Part shown: positions 8,097 to 19,188 of the stretch, in pieces
Position numbering within the stretch: the first letter of the stretch is position 1
How the letters are laid out: each line of letters begins with the position of its first letter
Notes under the pieces: generated by a model
The model's input: the letters and a program-made list of their open reading frames with translations, nothing else
Databases searched by the model: none
Told to the model about the DNA's origin: nothing
Program-made: the position numbers and the translations under genes
Source: Myxococcota bacterium
GTDB lineage: Bacteria; Myxococcota_A; UBA9160; SMWR01
NCBI GenBank assembly: GCA_022447545.1
Contig: JAKVBI010000016.1
Location: forward strand, 1 to 64,000
Direction of reading: 5' to 3'
Length of the DNA: 64,000 nt

Positions 8097-9206
8097 GTGA
8101 AGGTCCATGGCGTGGAGACCCGCACGATTGGTGTAGCCGACGACGGCTTCACTGTGGAAGTCATCGATCAGACGCGTCTTCCCTTCGAGTTCACCACCGT
8201 GGCCTTGAAAACGGTCGACGACGCGGCCAGAGCCATCCGGGAGATGCAGGTTCGGGGTGCGCCCCTGATCGGAGTGACCGCTGCCTACGGTCTGTGTCTC
8301 CAGGCTCGATTGGATCCCTCGGATGCTGGCCTCGATGCCGCCTACGCGGACCTCATTGCGACGCGTCCGACGGCCGTGAACTTGCGGTGGGCCCTGGACC
8401 GGATGCTCTTGAAACTGCGACCCGTCCCGATTTCCGAACGTGTCGATGCTGCCTACGCCGCTGCAGCAGAGCTTGCGGAAGAGGATGTAGCGACGTGCAG
8501 AGCCATTGGGGATCATGGGCTACCGCTGATCGCCGCAGCCGAGTCCTTTGCCAGGGATCGGGGTAGGGATGTCATCGGTTTGTTGACCCACTGCAATGCG
8601 GGATGGTTGGCGACGGTCGATTGGGGCACGGCCCTGGCCCCTGTCTATCGAGCTCAGGACGAGGGCCTGCCCATCCACGTCTGGGTGGATGAGACGCGTC
8701 CGCGCAACCAGGGGGCCAGTCTCACGGCCTGGGAACTCGCGCAGCATGGAGTGCCCCACACGGTGATCGCGGACAACACCGGAGGGCATCTGATGCAGAA
8801 AGGTCTCGTTGATCTCTGCATTACGGGAAGCGATCGCACGGCTGCCAATGGAGACGTTTGCAACAAGATCGGAACCTATTTGAAGGCATTGGCTGCCTAC
8901 GACAATGGGATTCCCTTCTACGTGGCGTTGCCATGCTCGACCATTGACTGGGAAATCGCAGACGGATGCGCGGAGATTCCGATCGAAGAGCGGGATGGAC
9001 AGGAGATGTCGCGTGTCGCCGGAATGGACGAGTCGGGAAAGGTCACACGAGTCCAGGTTGTGGCTTCAGAAAGCGCTGTGGCGAACTATGCTTTCGATGT
9101 GACACCCGCCCGACTGGTGACTTCTCTGATTACCGAGTGCGGCGTCTTCTCCACTAGCGTGTCGGGGATGCGTGAACTCTACGCCGCTCGGACTCGGGAG
9201 GAATGA
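8097..9206 (+). CDS. mtnA: S-methyl-5-thioribose-1-phosphate isomerase
   Basis: A 369-residue aldose-ketose isomerase turning methylthioribose-1-phosphate into methylthioribulose-1-phosphate in methionine salvage. Motifs are VRGAPLIGV, LLTHCNAGWLAT (catalytic cysteine), DETRPRNQGASLTAWEL, and GSDRTAANGDVCNKIGTY (catalytic aspartate). These separate it from the related eIF2B-alpha proteins. GTG at 8097 is chosen. The later salvage genes mtnB, C and D are not in this window. Its end overlaps the rsmI start by 35 bases. Confidence 0.94.
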   Translation: MKVHGVETRTIGVADDGFTVEVIDQTRLPFEFTTVALKTVDDAARAIREMQVRGAPLIGVTAAYGLCLQARLDPSDAGLDAAYADLIATRPTAVNLRWALDRMLLKLRPVPISERVDAAYAAAAELAEEDVATCRAIGDHGLPLIAAAESFARDRGRDVIGLLTHCNAGWLATVDWGTALAPVYRAQDEGLPIHVWVDETRPRNQGASLTAWELAQHGVPHTVIADNTGGHLMQKGLVDLCITGSDRTAANGDVCNKIGTYLKALAAYDNGIPFYVALPCSTIDWEIADGCAEIPIEERDGQEMSRVAGMDESGKVTRVQVVASESAVANYAFDVTPARLVTSLITECGVFSTSVSGMRELYAARTREE

Positions 9207-10065
9207 TCTTCTGGGTACGCTTCATCTCGTCGCGACACCCATTGGGAATCTCGAGGACGTAAGTCTGCGCGCGCTGCGCGTGCTAGGCGAGGCTGATCTC
9301 GTTCTCGCCGAAGACACACGCCGTACGCGTATTCTGCTGGATAGCCACCACGTGTCAGCCCGCCCGCTGTCGCTGCACGCACACAACGAGGCACAGCGAA
9401 TCAACCGCGCGATGCGTGTTCTCGACGCGGGGGGAAGCGTCGCCCTCGTGTCTGACGCCGGAACTCCCCTCATTTCAGATCCGGGTGGACGCCTCACTTC
9501 AGCCGTCTCCGAGGCGGGGCATACAGTGACGGTAGTGCCAGGGCCTTCTGCGGTGTTGGCAGCGCTGATCGTCTCGGGTCTTTCGGCCACTCCATTCTTT
9601 TTCCAGGGGTTCTTGCCTCGGAAGGTTGGGGACTGCAACGCTCGCTTGAGGGAACTCGCCGATCGCCAAGAAACGCTCGTTGTCTTCGAGTCGCCACGGC
9701 GTGTGGTTGGTACGTTGAAACGAATGCTCGATACCTGGGGGAATCGGAGGGCTTGCCTCGTGCGTGAGGTTACGAAACTCCACGAGGAGGTGTTTCGAGC
9801 ACCACTGAGCGAGTTGGTCGAGCATTGCGCGAGAGGGTTGCGTGGCGAGGTGACTCTCGTGGTGGAGGGCTCCTCTGCGGGATCCGAGCCTATGTCCTGG
9901 GAGGCCGTGGAGGAAGAGATTCGGGTGGCGCTCGATCGAGACGACTTGCCGCCGGGGGAACTGTCGGCTCGCCTTGCGCGCTTGTCTGGTCTTCCTCGGC
10001 GAGAGATCTACGCTCGGATCGTCGAACTCCGAAAGATTTCCAACGGCCGCCCAGTGTCGTCATGA
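9172..10065 (+). CDS. rsmI: 16S rRNA (cytidine1402-2'-O)-methyltransferase
   Basis: A 297-residue RsmI that 2'-O-methylates C1402 in the ribosomal decoding centre using S-adenosylmethionine. Typical motifs are LHLVATPIGNLEDVSLRAL, ADLVLAEDTRRTRILL, LVSDAGTPLISDPG and VVPGPSAVLAAL. The only standard in-frame start before the core is GTG 9172, inside the mtnA 3' end; the ATG at 9203 is out of frame. It ends the rightward group and converges on ligA with a 73-base gap. Confidence 0.94.
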   Translation: MNSTPLGLGRNDLLGTLHLVATPIGNLEDVSLRALRVLGEADLVLAEDTRRTRILLDSHHVSARPLSLHAHNEAQRINRAMRVLDAGGSVALVSDAGTPLISDPGGRLTSAVSEAGHTVTVVPGPSAVLAALIVSGLSATPFFFQGFLPRKVGDCNARLRELADRQETLVVFESPRRVVGTLKRMLDTWGNRRACLVREVTKLHEEVFRAPLSELVEHCARGLRGEVTLVVEGSSAGSEPMSWEAVEEEIRVALDRDDLPPGELSARLARLSGLPRREIYARIVELRKISNGRPVSS

Positions 10066-10138
10066 CGAGCGTGTTGCCTCTCTGGTGAACTGAAATCGAG
10101 ATCCTCCGGAGAACGGGAGGCGCGAACTCGATGGGGCC

Positions 10139-12184
<2,046 letters not shown>

Positions 12185-12379
12185 TCAGCATACCTCAAGC
12201 TGAGGGCTCCGCAGCCACGGCTCTGAGCCGATCCGGGCAGTTCCTGCGAGTTTCCGGATCCCTCCCAAGTAATTGAATTCTTTGATGAATTGTGTCTAAA
12301 GGCGGAGAACCATAGAGGCGATGAGAACTGTTGGAGGCGCGCCGAAGGCGGGCCGTGAACGGGGAGCACGCCACGGGCA

Positions 12380-13210
12380 ATGGATGAGTCGGAACGGGCG
12401 AATCTGGAGCAGATGAGCGAACTCGCTGCGGCGCGAAGCCGTGCAGAGGCAGCCGAGGTGCAATTGGGTCTGGTACGTGAAGAGGGCGCGCGCCGGCTCC
12501 AGACCGTGGGCCATGAACTCCGCACTCCATTGACTGTGCTGAAAGGCTACGTCCGTCTACTTGCTGGTGGTGAAGTCGGGCGTCTCAACGAGCAGCAGCA
12601 GGAATTCCTGGATCAGTGCGAGCGCGGGTGTCACGTCATGGACCGGTTCATCGAAAATCTCGTCGAGCCCGCGACGCATGGGAATGATACGGCTCGGCTG
12701 AGGACCGAAAGGCTTTGTCTGATCGATGTCACGCGTGAGCTGGTCGAATTGCTGTGCCCCATTGTCGAGAGTCGCCGGGTTTCTCTCTCCATCGTAAACG
12801 AAGAAGCCGCGGCACCCATCGAGTGCGACCGGACGAGAATCGAACGATTGCTGATCAATCTATTAGAAAACGCGATACAGGCCGTCGAGCCGGGAGGAAA
12901 GGTCGAAATTCACTTCCGGTCTCTGAATAACGCTGAAAATGGAGACTCCAAGAGGGTCGAAGTTTCTGTCTGCGATGACGGACCTGGTATTCCCAGAATT
13001 GAAACAGAGAAGATCTTCGACCGTTTTTTTCGCGGTTTTTCCGCCCGGAATTCGACAGGGCTGGGTCTGGGCTTAGCGATTTGTCAAGACATCGTGACGA
13101 TGCACGGTGGCGAGATCGAGGTCGGAGACAGTCAATTCGGGGGCGCTCGCTTCACCTTTCGCATTCCTCAATCGTGTGGTTCGAAACCGGATATTGGAAC
13201 GGAGATCTAG
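12380..13210 (+). CDS. Soluble sensor-less histidine kinase
   Basis: A 276-residue kinase with no transmembrane segment and no recognisable sensor domain. The first ~40 residues are Ala/Glu/Arg-rich and likely coiled coil. The H-box GHELRTPLTVLKGY places the phospho-acceptor at His45; the ATPase domain has the N-box INLLENAIQA, G1 DDGPGIP, F-box IFDRFF and G2 GLGLGLAI. It is immediately followed by a sigma-54 response regulator, so the two should form a pair. How it receives signal is not visible; a partner protein interacting with the coiled coil is one possibility. Confidence 0.88.
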   Translation: MDESERANLEQMSELAAARSRAEAAEVQLGLVREEGARRLQTVGHELRTPLTVLKGYVRLLAGGEVGRLNEQQQEFLDQCERGCHVMDRFIENLVEPATHGNDTARLRTERLCLIDVTRELVELLCPIVESRRVSLSIVNEEAAAPIECDRTRIERLLINLLENAIQAVEPGGKVEIHFRSLNNAENGDSKRVEVSVCDDGPGIPRIETEKIFDRFFRGFSARNSTGLGLGLAICQDIVTMHGGEIEVGDSQFGGARFTFRIPQSCGSKPDIGTEI

Positions 13211-13214
13211 ACAG

Positions 13215-14654
13215 ATGATTGATCCTTCGAAGGCTCATCACTCCTCGACGCTGCCCAAGCTGAGGATACTCGTAGTGGACGATGCAGACGGAATTCGAAG
13301 TCTGCTAGCCAACGCTTTGGAAATTCGCGGATACGACGTGGACACTGTCGAGGATGGTAAGCGGGCGCTTGCACTGCTCGAAGGTGGAGCGGCGCCGGAT
13401 GCCATCATTCTCGACATGATGTTGCCTGGAATGGATGGCTTGGAGACGTTGCGTCGGATTCGAGAGATTGATGAATCGGTCGCCGTGCTGATGTTGTCGG
13501 TTGTGGGTACGGCCAGTGCAATTGTCGACGCGATGAAACTCGGAGCGTGCGACTACCTGAACAAACCCTTCGAACTGGATCAGGTCGAAAACGCCCTGGC
13601 ACAAGCGTTGGAAAAGAAGATCCTCCAGCGGCAAGATTCGACGCGGGAGATGCTCGTGCCCGAGCATGTGGGCGAGCGGGTGGTCTGGGAGAGCACTCCC
13701 ATGGATGAAATCCATGCGGTACTGCATCAGGTTTCGGAGACCGACGTCACCATGCTGATTCAGGGAGAGAGTGGTGTGGGTAAGGAGATCGTGGCTCGGA
13801 CGGCCCACGAGATCTCGATTCGAGCCGAGGGTCCATTCGTCAAAGTCAACTGTGCGGCTCTGCCTGAGCCTCTGCTCGAGAGCGAACTCTTTGGTTATGA
13901 GAAGGGAGCTTTCACCGGCGCGCATGCACGTAAGCCTGGAAAGTTCGAGCAAGCGAACCACGGAACGATCTTCTTGGACGAGATCGGTGAAATGACGCCT
14001 GCGTTGCAGGCCAAGCTTCTACAGGTGCTCCAGGATTCTGAATTTACGAGACTCGGTGGCAATGACGTGGTGTCCGTGGATGTTCGAGTTTTGTGCGCGA
14101 CGCACCGAGATATCGAAGCCATGGTGCGAGCGGGGACATTCCGCGAAGATTTGTTCTTCCGGCTCAACGTCGTTCCTGTTTCAGTCCCTCCCCTTCGCGA
14201 GAGGAGGGAGCAGATTCCCGCTTTGGCCCGCTACTTCGTCCAGCTTTTCGAGGGGAAATACGGTCGAACGGCATCTCCCATGAGTGAGGAGCTGTGCTCT
14301 GCTCTGGAACGCTATGCCTTCCCGGGGAATGTCCGCGAACTCGAGAACATGATGAAGCGCCTGGTCGTTCTCAATTGTGAGGCTCAAATCCTGAAGGAAA
14401 TGGAGGCGTCTGTCCCTTCGAATCCCCTGGGAGCAGGCCGAATCGCCGAGGTCATCGAGGAGATGGAGCGAACTGCGGGCGCGATTCCCCTGCGCGAAGT
14501 GGGAAAACGTGTTGCCAGAGAAGTCGAGCGCGCGACCATTGAACACACCTTGGACAGGACGGAGTGGAACCGGAAAGAGGCCGCATCGCTTCTGGGGGTC
14601 AGCTACAAAACACTACTCCAGAAGATCCGGGCGTGTGGAGTGGATCCCTCCTAG
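13215..14654 (+). CDS. Sigma-54-dependent NtrC-family response regulator
   Basis: A 479-residue activator: receiver domain (residues ~15-130, phospho-acceptor Asp67 in IILDMMLPG), AAA+ domain with Walker A GESGVGKE (185-192), the sigma-54 contact motif GAFTGA (232-237), Walker B TIFLDEIGEM, and a C-terminal Fis-type helix-turn-helix (NRKEAASLLGVSYKTLLQKI). ATG at 13215 follows the kinase stop by four bases; the extra upstream frame lies inside the kinase gene. Its HTH closely resembles that of the regulator at 43106, suggesting related binding sites. Targets are unknown, and it could act on the neighbouring glycan region. Confidence 0.93.
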   Translation: MIDPSKAHHSSTLPKLRILVVDDADGIRSLLANALEIRGYDVDTVEDGKRALALLEGGAAPDAIILDMMLPGMDGLETLRRIREIDESVAVLMLSVVGTASAIVDAMKLGACDYLNKPFELDQVENALAQALEKKILQRQDSTREMLVPEHVGERVVWESTPMDEIHAVLHQVSETDVTMLIQGESGVGKEIVARTAHEISIRAEGPFVKVNCAALPEPLLESELFGYEKGAFTGAHARKPGKFEQANHGTIFLDEIGEMTPALQAKLLQVLQDSEFTRLGGNDVVSVDVRVLCATHRDIEAMVRAGTFREDLFFRLNVVPVSVPPLRERREQIPALARYFVQLFEGKYGRTASPMSEELCSALERYAFPGNVRELENMMKRLVVLNCEAQILKEMEASVPSNPLGAGRIAEVIEEMERTAGAIPLREVGKRVAREVERATIEHTLDRTEWNRKEAASLLGVSYKTLLQKIRACGVDPS

Positions 14655-14996
14655 AGAGCGGCTCGGTCTGTCCGGGCGAGCAGAGAAATCGGACTCCGTC
14701 TAGAATCCCCAGGGGAGATGGTAACGGAAGGCGCTGGAGTCCAGGGAGATCCGGTGAGCGGATGGCCGTGATCGAGGCGCGTCTGGATAGGCATCGCAAC
14801 GAATGTCGTATTCGAGTTCGTGTGTCATCGTTCCGATCGACGTCATCGAGGATCCATTAGCGTGCCGGTCGCAGAAGTCCATGGACTTGTAGACTCTGAC
14901 ACACACTCTGCGAAGAAGGGGGCTCCGGTTTCTTCCGTGTGGCGCTACATCCGACGTACGAGTCCACAGGTCCTCGGGTGAAGGTTCTGATTTCCT
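14655..14996. other. Intergenic region with a 14-base palindrome
   Basis: 342 bases between the sigma-54 regulator and the heparinase-like gene. I see no supportable gene and no -24/-12 element with correct GG-N10-GC spacing on the plus strand. The only notable structure is the perfect palindrome AAGTCCATGGACTT at 14875-14888, about 110 bases before the next gene; it could be an operator or chance. Confidence 0.4.
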
Positions 14997-16784
14997 ATGG
15001 GTGAGTCGGCGCATGCGGGGCGAGTTGGAACCGAAGACGAGGCGCCCTGGGAGATGTCGTCGAGACTGCGCGCTTCTCCCGGAGTCTGGTTCAGGACCCT
15101 TTCCCATCTCGAGTGGTCGCAAATCTACGGCCAGGTTTGGCATCGCGCTCGGTTGGCGATGGCGAGCCGTCTGCGCTCGAACTCCACCCTAGGCGATCCT
15201 CCAAGCCCGGCCTGCCGCTGGTCACCCAGGGCTCGTTTTCTTGGTTCGTCAGCGAACGTGGACGGCGATGCGTTGGTACGCGGTGAGTTCGAGTTTCTCA
15301 ATCGTTCAGCACGACTGGGCTGGCCACCGCGTTGGGACGCAGATGTTTCGTCGAGGTTGTGGCACTACAACCTGCACTATTTCGATTTTCTGTGGGTACT
15401 TCCTTTCGATCAAGGCCGAATGGTGGTGCTCGACTGGATCGCTTGGAATCGGAAGATGGGCCAGGGACTCGAAGCTTATCCGACGTCTCTTCGAGTCATG
15501 AACTGGTGTGGATATTTTTTTGCCGACCAGGCGGAGTTCACCGAAAAAGCTCCAGTTCTGAGAGATGTCTTGTGGGCTTCGCTGTTCGATCAACTCGAGT
15601 GGCTGGGACGCCACGTCGAAACACATCTGCGCGGAAATCACGTGCTTGAGAACGCCGCGGCCCTGGCATTGGGTGGAAGCTGTTTCGAAGGTGCACACGC
15701 GCGCAGTTGGTTGCACGACGGGATGGCACTACTCGAGAAAGAGTTGTCCGAGCAGGTTCTCGCGGACGGGGGTCACTTTGAACGTTCCCCCATGTACCAT
15801 CTGAGGCTGCTCTGGGTCCTCACGGCGCTCTTCAATGTCGGAACCTCCGAGCTTCAGAGGCTCGTCGAAGGTCCTCTGCGCAGAGCGATGGATGCTGGTA
15901 GGCGGCTCGTGCACCCCGATGGAGATTGTGCGTTATTGAACGACAGTGCCCACGGTGTCTATCCCCGCTTCGGCCAACTGGAGAATTGGTGGACCGATGT
16001 TGCAGGGGAGCCCAGGTCCGAGACCAGATGGGGAGCCTTTGCTCTCATGGATACGGGCTACTACGGGGCGGCGCATGCCAACGGTGACTACCTGATCTGT
16101 GATGCGGGCCCCGTGGGTCCTGATTATCAGCCGGGTCATGCTCATGGTGACATCTTCTCCTTCGAGCTTTCGTTGGGAGGGCAGCGCGTGATCTGTGATG
16201 CAGGTGTGCACGGCTATGAGGGCGACGCGTTGAGACCCTGGTGCCGTTCGACTCGAGCCCACAATACGGTCGAAATCGAGGGTCTCGATCAGTGCGAATT
16301 CTGGTCAGTGTTTCGGGTGGGTGCGCGCGGCAGACCGCGAGATGTCCGTTTCGAGGTCACATCGGAGGGCTTCCGGTTGTCGGGTTGGCACGACGGCTAT
16401 CTCCGGCTTCCTCAGCGGGCGCGTCACTGGCGCGAATTCGTATGGGACGAGGAGAGGGGTTTGGGTGTGCGAGACCGGGTCGAAAGTGAGGTGCCCACCC
16501 GCAGTGTATCGAGGCTCCACCTGCACCCGGATTGTCGAATCGTCGATCGCGATGATGAACTTGTGGAGGTCGCACACTCTGAGGGGATCTTCTGGGTGGC
16601 GTTCGCTGGTCGAGGTAAACTGGATATCGAGAGAACTCTCGGTTGTCCCGAATTCGGACTGGCCAGGGAAAGTCAGTCTCTCGTCTATCACCGTCATGTA
16701 GCGGGAGACATCACGTCGTTTTTCGTGACGAAGCGGTCCAGGGAAGATGCGCGTTCTTTTTCTCAGTCATTACTTTCCTCCTGA
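14997..16784 (+). CDS. Heparinase II/III-like polysaccharide lyase
   Basis: A 595-residue protein (576 if the alternative ATG at 15054 is used; neither start has a well-spaced ribosome-binding site). The N-terminal half is the all-alpha toroid typical of heparinase/alginate-lyase relatives (LWHYNLHYFDFLW, GNHVLENAAALALGG, HFERSPMYHL); the C-terminal half is the beta-sandwich domain (YQPGHAHGDIFSFELSLGG, with RAHNTVEIEG). Such proteins cleave acidic polysaccharides and are common in exopolysaccharide loci next to WbuB and WecB, exactly as here. No clear signal peptide is seen, so location is uncertain. Confidence 0.85.
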   Translation: MGESAHAGRVGTEDEAPWEMSSRLRASPGVWFRTLSHLEWSQIYGQVWHRARLAMASRLRSNSTLGDPPSPACRWSPRARFLGSSANVDGDALVRGEFEFLNRSARLGWPPRWDADVSSRLWHYNLHYFDFLWVLPFDQGRMVVLDWIAWNRKMGQGLEAYPTSLRVMNWCGYFFADQAEFTEKAPVLRDVLWASLFDQLEWLGRHVETHLRGNHVLENAAALALGGSCFEGAHARSWLHDGMALLEKELSEQVLADGGHFERSPMYHLRLLWVLTALFNVGTSELQRLVEGPLRRAMDAGRRLVHPDGDCALLNDSAHGVYPRFGQLENWWTDVAGEPRSETRWGAFALMDTGYYGAAHANGDYLICDAGPVGPDYQPGHAHGDIFSFELSLGGQRVICDAGVHGYEGDALRPWCRSTRAHNTVEIEGLDQCEFWSVFRVGARGRPRDVRFEVTSEGFRLSGWHDGYLRLPQRARHWREFVWDEERGLGVRDRVESEVPTRSVSRLHLHPDCRIVDRDDELVEVAHSEGIFWVAFAGRGKLDIERTLGCPEFGLARESQSLVYHRHVAGDITSFFVTKRSREDARSFSQSLLSS

Positions 16785-17994
16785 GGGGAATGCCCCGGCA
16801 AACCGCGTCTACGAACTCTGTAGGCGATGGGTGCAGGCAGGCCACGATGTGACGGTAATCACCGGGGTCCCGAACGTTCCGACTGGAGTGGTTTACGAGG
16901 GCTATCGGAACCGGCTTTACCAACGTCACGTCGTGGCCGACATCGAAACCCTGAGGGTTTGGACCTACATTGCGGCGAATAAGGGGACGGTCCGGCGGAT
17001 CGCGAACTATCTCTCCTACATGATCAGCGCGGTCGTTGCTGGATTGTTCGTACGTCGGCCCGACGTCGTGATCGCCACGTCCCCTCAGTTCTTCTGCGGC
17101 TGGGCTGGCGTTTGGTTGAGCCGATTCCGGCGAGTACCGCTGGTGCTCGAGATCCGCGATATCTGGCCCGAATCGATCACCGCGGTTGGTGCCATGAAGA
17201 GTCGCACGCTCCTGATTCGCTATCTCGAATGGCTCGAAGGTCGAATGTACGCTGCGGCCACACGAATCGTCACGGTAGGGGAGGGCTACCGCGACGAGTT
17301 GCTGGAACGCGGTGTTCCCGCCCACAACATCGATGTGGTGCCCAATGGTGTCGATCGGAGGATGTTCGTAGACGAGGGTGGGGGTCCGGCACTTCGAGAA
17401 AAGTACGGGTTGGGTGACAACTTCGTTTGTTCATTTGTCGGTACGATCGGCATGGCATCGGGCCTGGGTGTGGCGTTACGTGCGGCGAGATTGCTGCGTG
17501 ACGCTGGACGTGACGATGTTACGCTGGTTCTGGTTGGCGACGGTGCGGTGCGGGAAGAGTTGGAAAGCCAAGCCCGGGAAGAGGGACTGACCCATGTCGT
17601 ATTCACCGGTCGGCAGGACAGAGAGACCATGCCCGATCATCTCGCCATGAGCGATGCATGTCTCGTTCATCTCGAGCGGATCGAATTGTTCAAGACCGTT
17701 TTGCCGTCGAAAATCTTCGAAGCAGCAGCTATGGGTCGTCCCATCGTTCTCGGGGTCGAGGGGCGTGCCGCCCAGATTGTCGAGCAAGCCGAAGCTGGGA
17801 TTTGTATCGAACCGGAGAACGAACAACAGTTACTGGACGCCGTACTGCGACTCGCGAGTGATCCGGAAATGGCTCGACGGCTCGGCCAGAACGGTATGGA
17901 AAGAATTGCCTCGGTCTACGACTACGATCGCTTGGCCGGAGAGTACGCTCGGGTCATCAGTGACGTTGCTTCCCAAGGAACCACCGCATCGTGA
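16747..17994 (+). CDS. WbuB-like GT4 glycosyltransferase
   Basis: A 415-residue GT-B enzyme of the WbuB group, which transfers an amino-sugar onto a lipid-linked glycan at the inner membrane face. Seen are the N-terminal SHYFPPEGNAPANRVYEL glycine/proline loop, VPLVLEIRDIWPESI, and the donor site FEAAAMGRPIVLGVEG. The ATG at 16747 overlaps the heparinase gene by 38 bases, and its stop overlaps wecB by four bases, so the three form one transcription unit. Acceptor and sugar cannot be read from sequence, but the adjacent wecB suggests ManNAc or a derivative. Confidence 0.88.
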   Translation: MRVLFLSHYFPPEGNAPANRVYELCRRWVQAGHDVTVITGVPNVPTGVVYEGYRNRLYQRHVVADIETLRVWTYIAANKGTVRRIANYLSYMISAVVAGLFVRRPDVVIATSPQFFCGWAGVWLSRFRRVPLVLEIRDIWPESITAVGAMKSRTLLIRYLEWLEGRMYAAATRIVTVGEGYRDELLERGVPAHNIDVVPNGVDRRMFVDEGGGPALREKYGLGDNFVCSFVGTIGMASGLGVALRAARLLRDAGRDDVTLVLVGDGAVREELESQAREEGLTHVVFTGRQDRETMPDHLAMSDACLVHLERIELFKTVLPSKIFEAAAMGRPIVLGVEGRAAQIVEQAEAGICIEPENEQQLLDAVLRLASDPEMARRLGQNGMERIASVYDYDRLAGEYARVISDVASQGTTAS

Positions 17995-19082
17995 AGATCA
18001 TCAACATCGTGGGCGCACGTCCCAACCTCATGAAGATCGCACCCATCATGGACTCCTTCTCCGATTGCGCAAGCATCGACCCGATTCTGCTACACACCGG
18101 GCAGCACTACGATCGGAACATGAGCGATCTGTTCTTCAGGCAGCTCGGGATCCCGGAGCCGGACCTGAACCTCGAGGTCGGAAGTGCATCTCACGCGGTT
18201 CAGACTGCGGAGATCATGAAGGCATTTGAGCCCGTCGTGCTGGAGCATCAACCGGACGTCGTTCTGGTCGTGGGTGATGTGAACAGTACCATCGCCTGCG
18301 GTTCAGTTGCTGTGAAGATGGGAATCAAGTTGGTTCACGTGGAGGCTGGGCTCAGGAGTTTTGATCGTTCCATGCCCGAGGAGATCAATCGGATTCTCAC
18401 CGATTCCATCAGCGATCTGCTCTTCTGCACAGAGCAGAGCGGGGTAGAGAATCTGAAGAAGGAGGGGGTTGCCCCGGAGAAGATTCATCTCGTTGGAAAT
18501 GTCATGATCGATACTCTGCTTCGCCATCGCGAGCGTGCCGAGCAGTCCTCCATTCTCGAGGACCTCGGGATCGGACAACGATCTCACGCCGTCTTGACCT
18601 TGCACCGGCCTTCGAATGTAGATAGTCGCGAGGCATTGGAGCCGCTAGTTGAGGTGATCGAGGAGGTTCAACGCGACCTGGTGGTTGTGTTTCCGACCCA
18701 TCCACGTACTCGAGGGAAGTTACGAGAGTTCGGACTCTCTTCAAGAATGGAGGCCTGTTCCAACCTGAAAATGGTCGACCCCGTGGGATATCTGGATTTC
18801 TTGAAGCTCATGGAGTCGTCCAAGCTGGTTTTAACGGATTCCGGTGGCATACAGGAAGAGACCACGATCCTGGGAGTTCCCTGTTTGACGCTTCGCGATA
18901 ATACCGAGCGTCCCATTACCGTGGAGGTGGGAAGCAATCGTCTCGTGGGACGTGAACCGAGCCAAGTTCTTGCGGCTTATCGCTCTGTAATGGAGGGTGA
19001 GCAACAGTCCTCGGGGGTTCCGCCGCTCTGGGATGGACACGCTGCGCGGCGTATTACCGAGGTCATCACTTCATTTTGGTGA
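17991..19082 (+). CDS. wecB: UDP-N-acetylglucosamine 2-epimerase, non-hydrolysing
   Basis: A 363-residue epimerase interconverting UDP-GlcNAc and UDP-ManNAc. Motifs include VGARPNLMKIAPI, LLHTGQHYDRNMSD, HVEAGLRSFDRSMPEEINR, TLHRPSNVD and LTDSGGIQEE, the last binding the nucleotide sugar. GTG at 17991 overlaps the upstream stop (GTGA). Product use is inferred: the neighbouring WbuB-like transferase, or the UDP-glucose-dehydrogenase-type enzyme at 54344 if that one acts on UDP-ManNAc. Confidence 0.94.
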   Translation: MKIINIVGARPNLMKIAPIMDSFSDCASIDPILLHTGQHYDRNMSDLFFRQLGIPEPDLNLEVGSASHAVQTAEIMKAFEPVVLEHQPDVVLVVGDVNSTIACGSVAVKMGIKLVHVEAGLRSFDRSMPEEINRILTDSISDLLFCTEQSGVENLKKEGVAPEKIHLVGNVMIDTLLRHRERAEQSSILEDLGIGQRSHAVLTLHRPSNVDSREALEPLVEVIEEVQRDLVVVFPTHPRTRGKLREFGLSSRMEACSNLKMVDPVGYLDFLKLMESSKLVLTDSGGIQEETTILGVPCLTLRDNTERPITVEVGSNRLVGREPSQVLAAYRSVMEGEQQSSGVPPLWDGHAARRITEVITSFW

Positions 19083-19188
19083 AGGGCGACGCCAGCGAGA
19101 GGGGTCAGCCTGATCTCGAAATCGCCGGGATCATCGAAGCCGGGCGACGTAGCAACGAATCTGCGAACCACAGGTCGAGGAGCGACCG

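Noticed and set aside
10066-10138. Convergent terminator between rsmI and ligA (cctcc/ggagg)
   Set aside because: Only a five-pair stem with no T tract on either strand.
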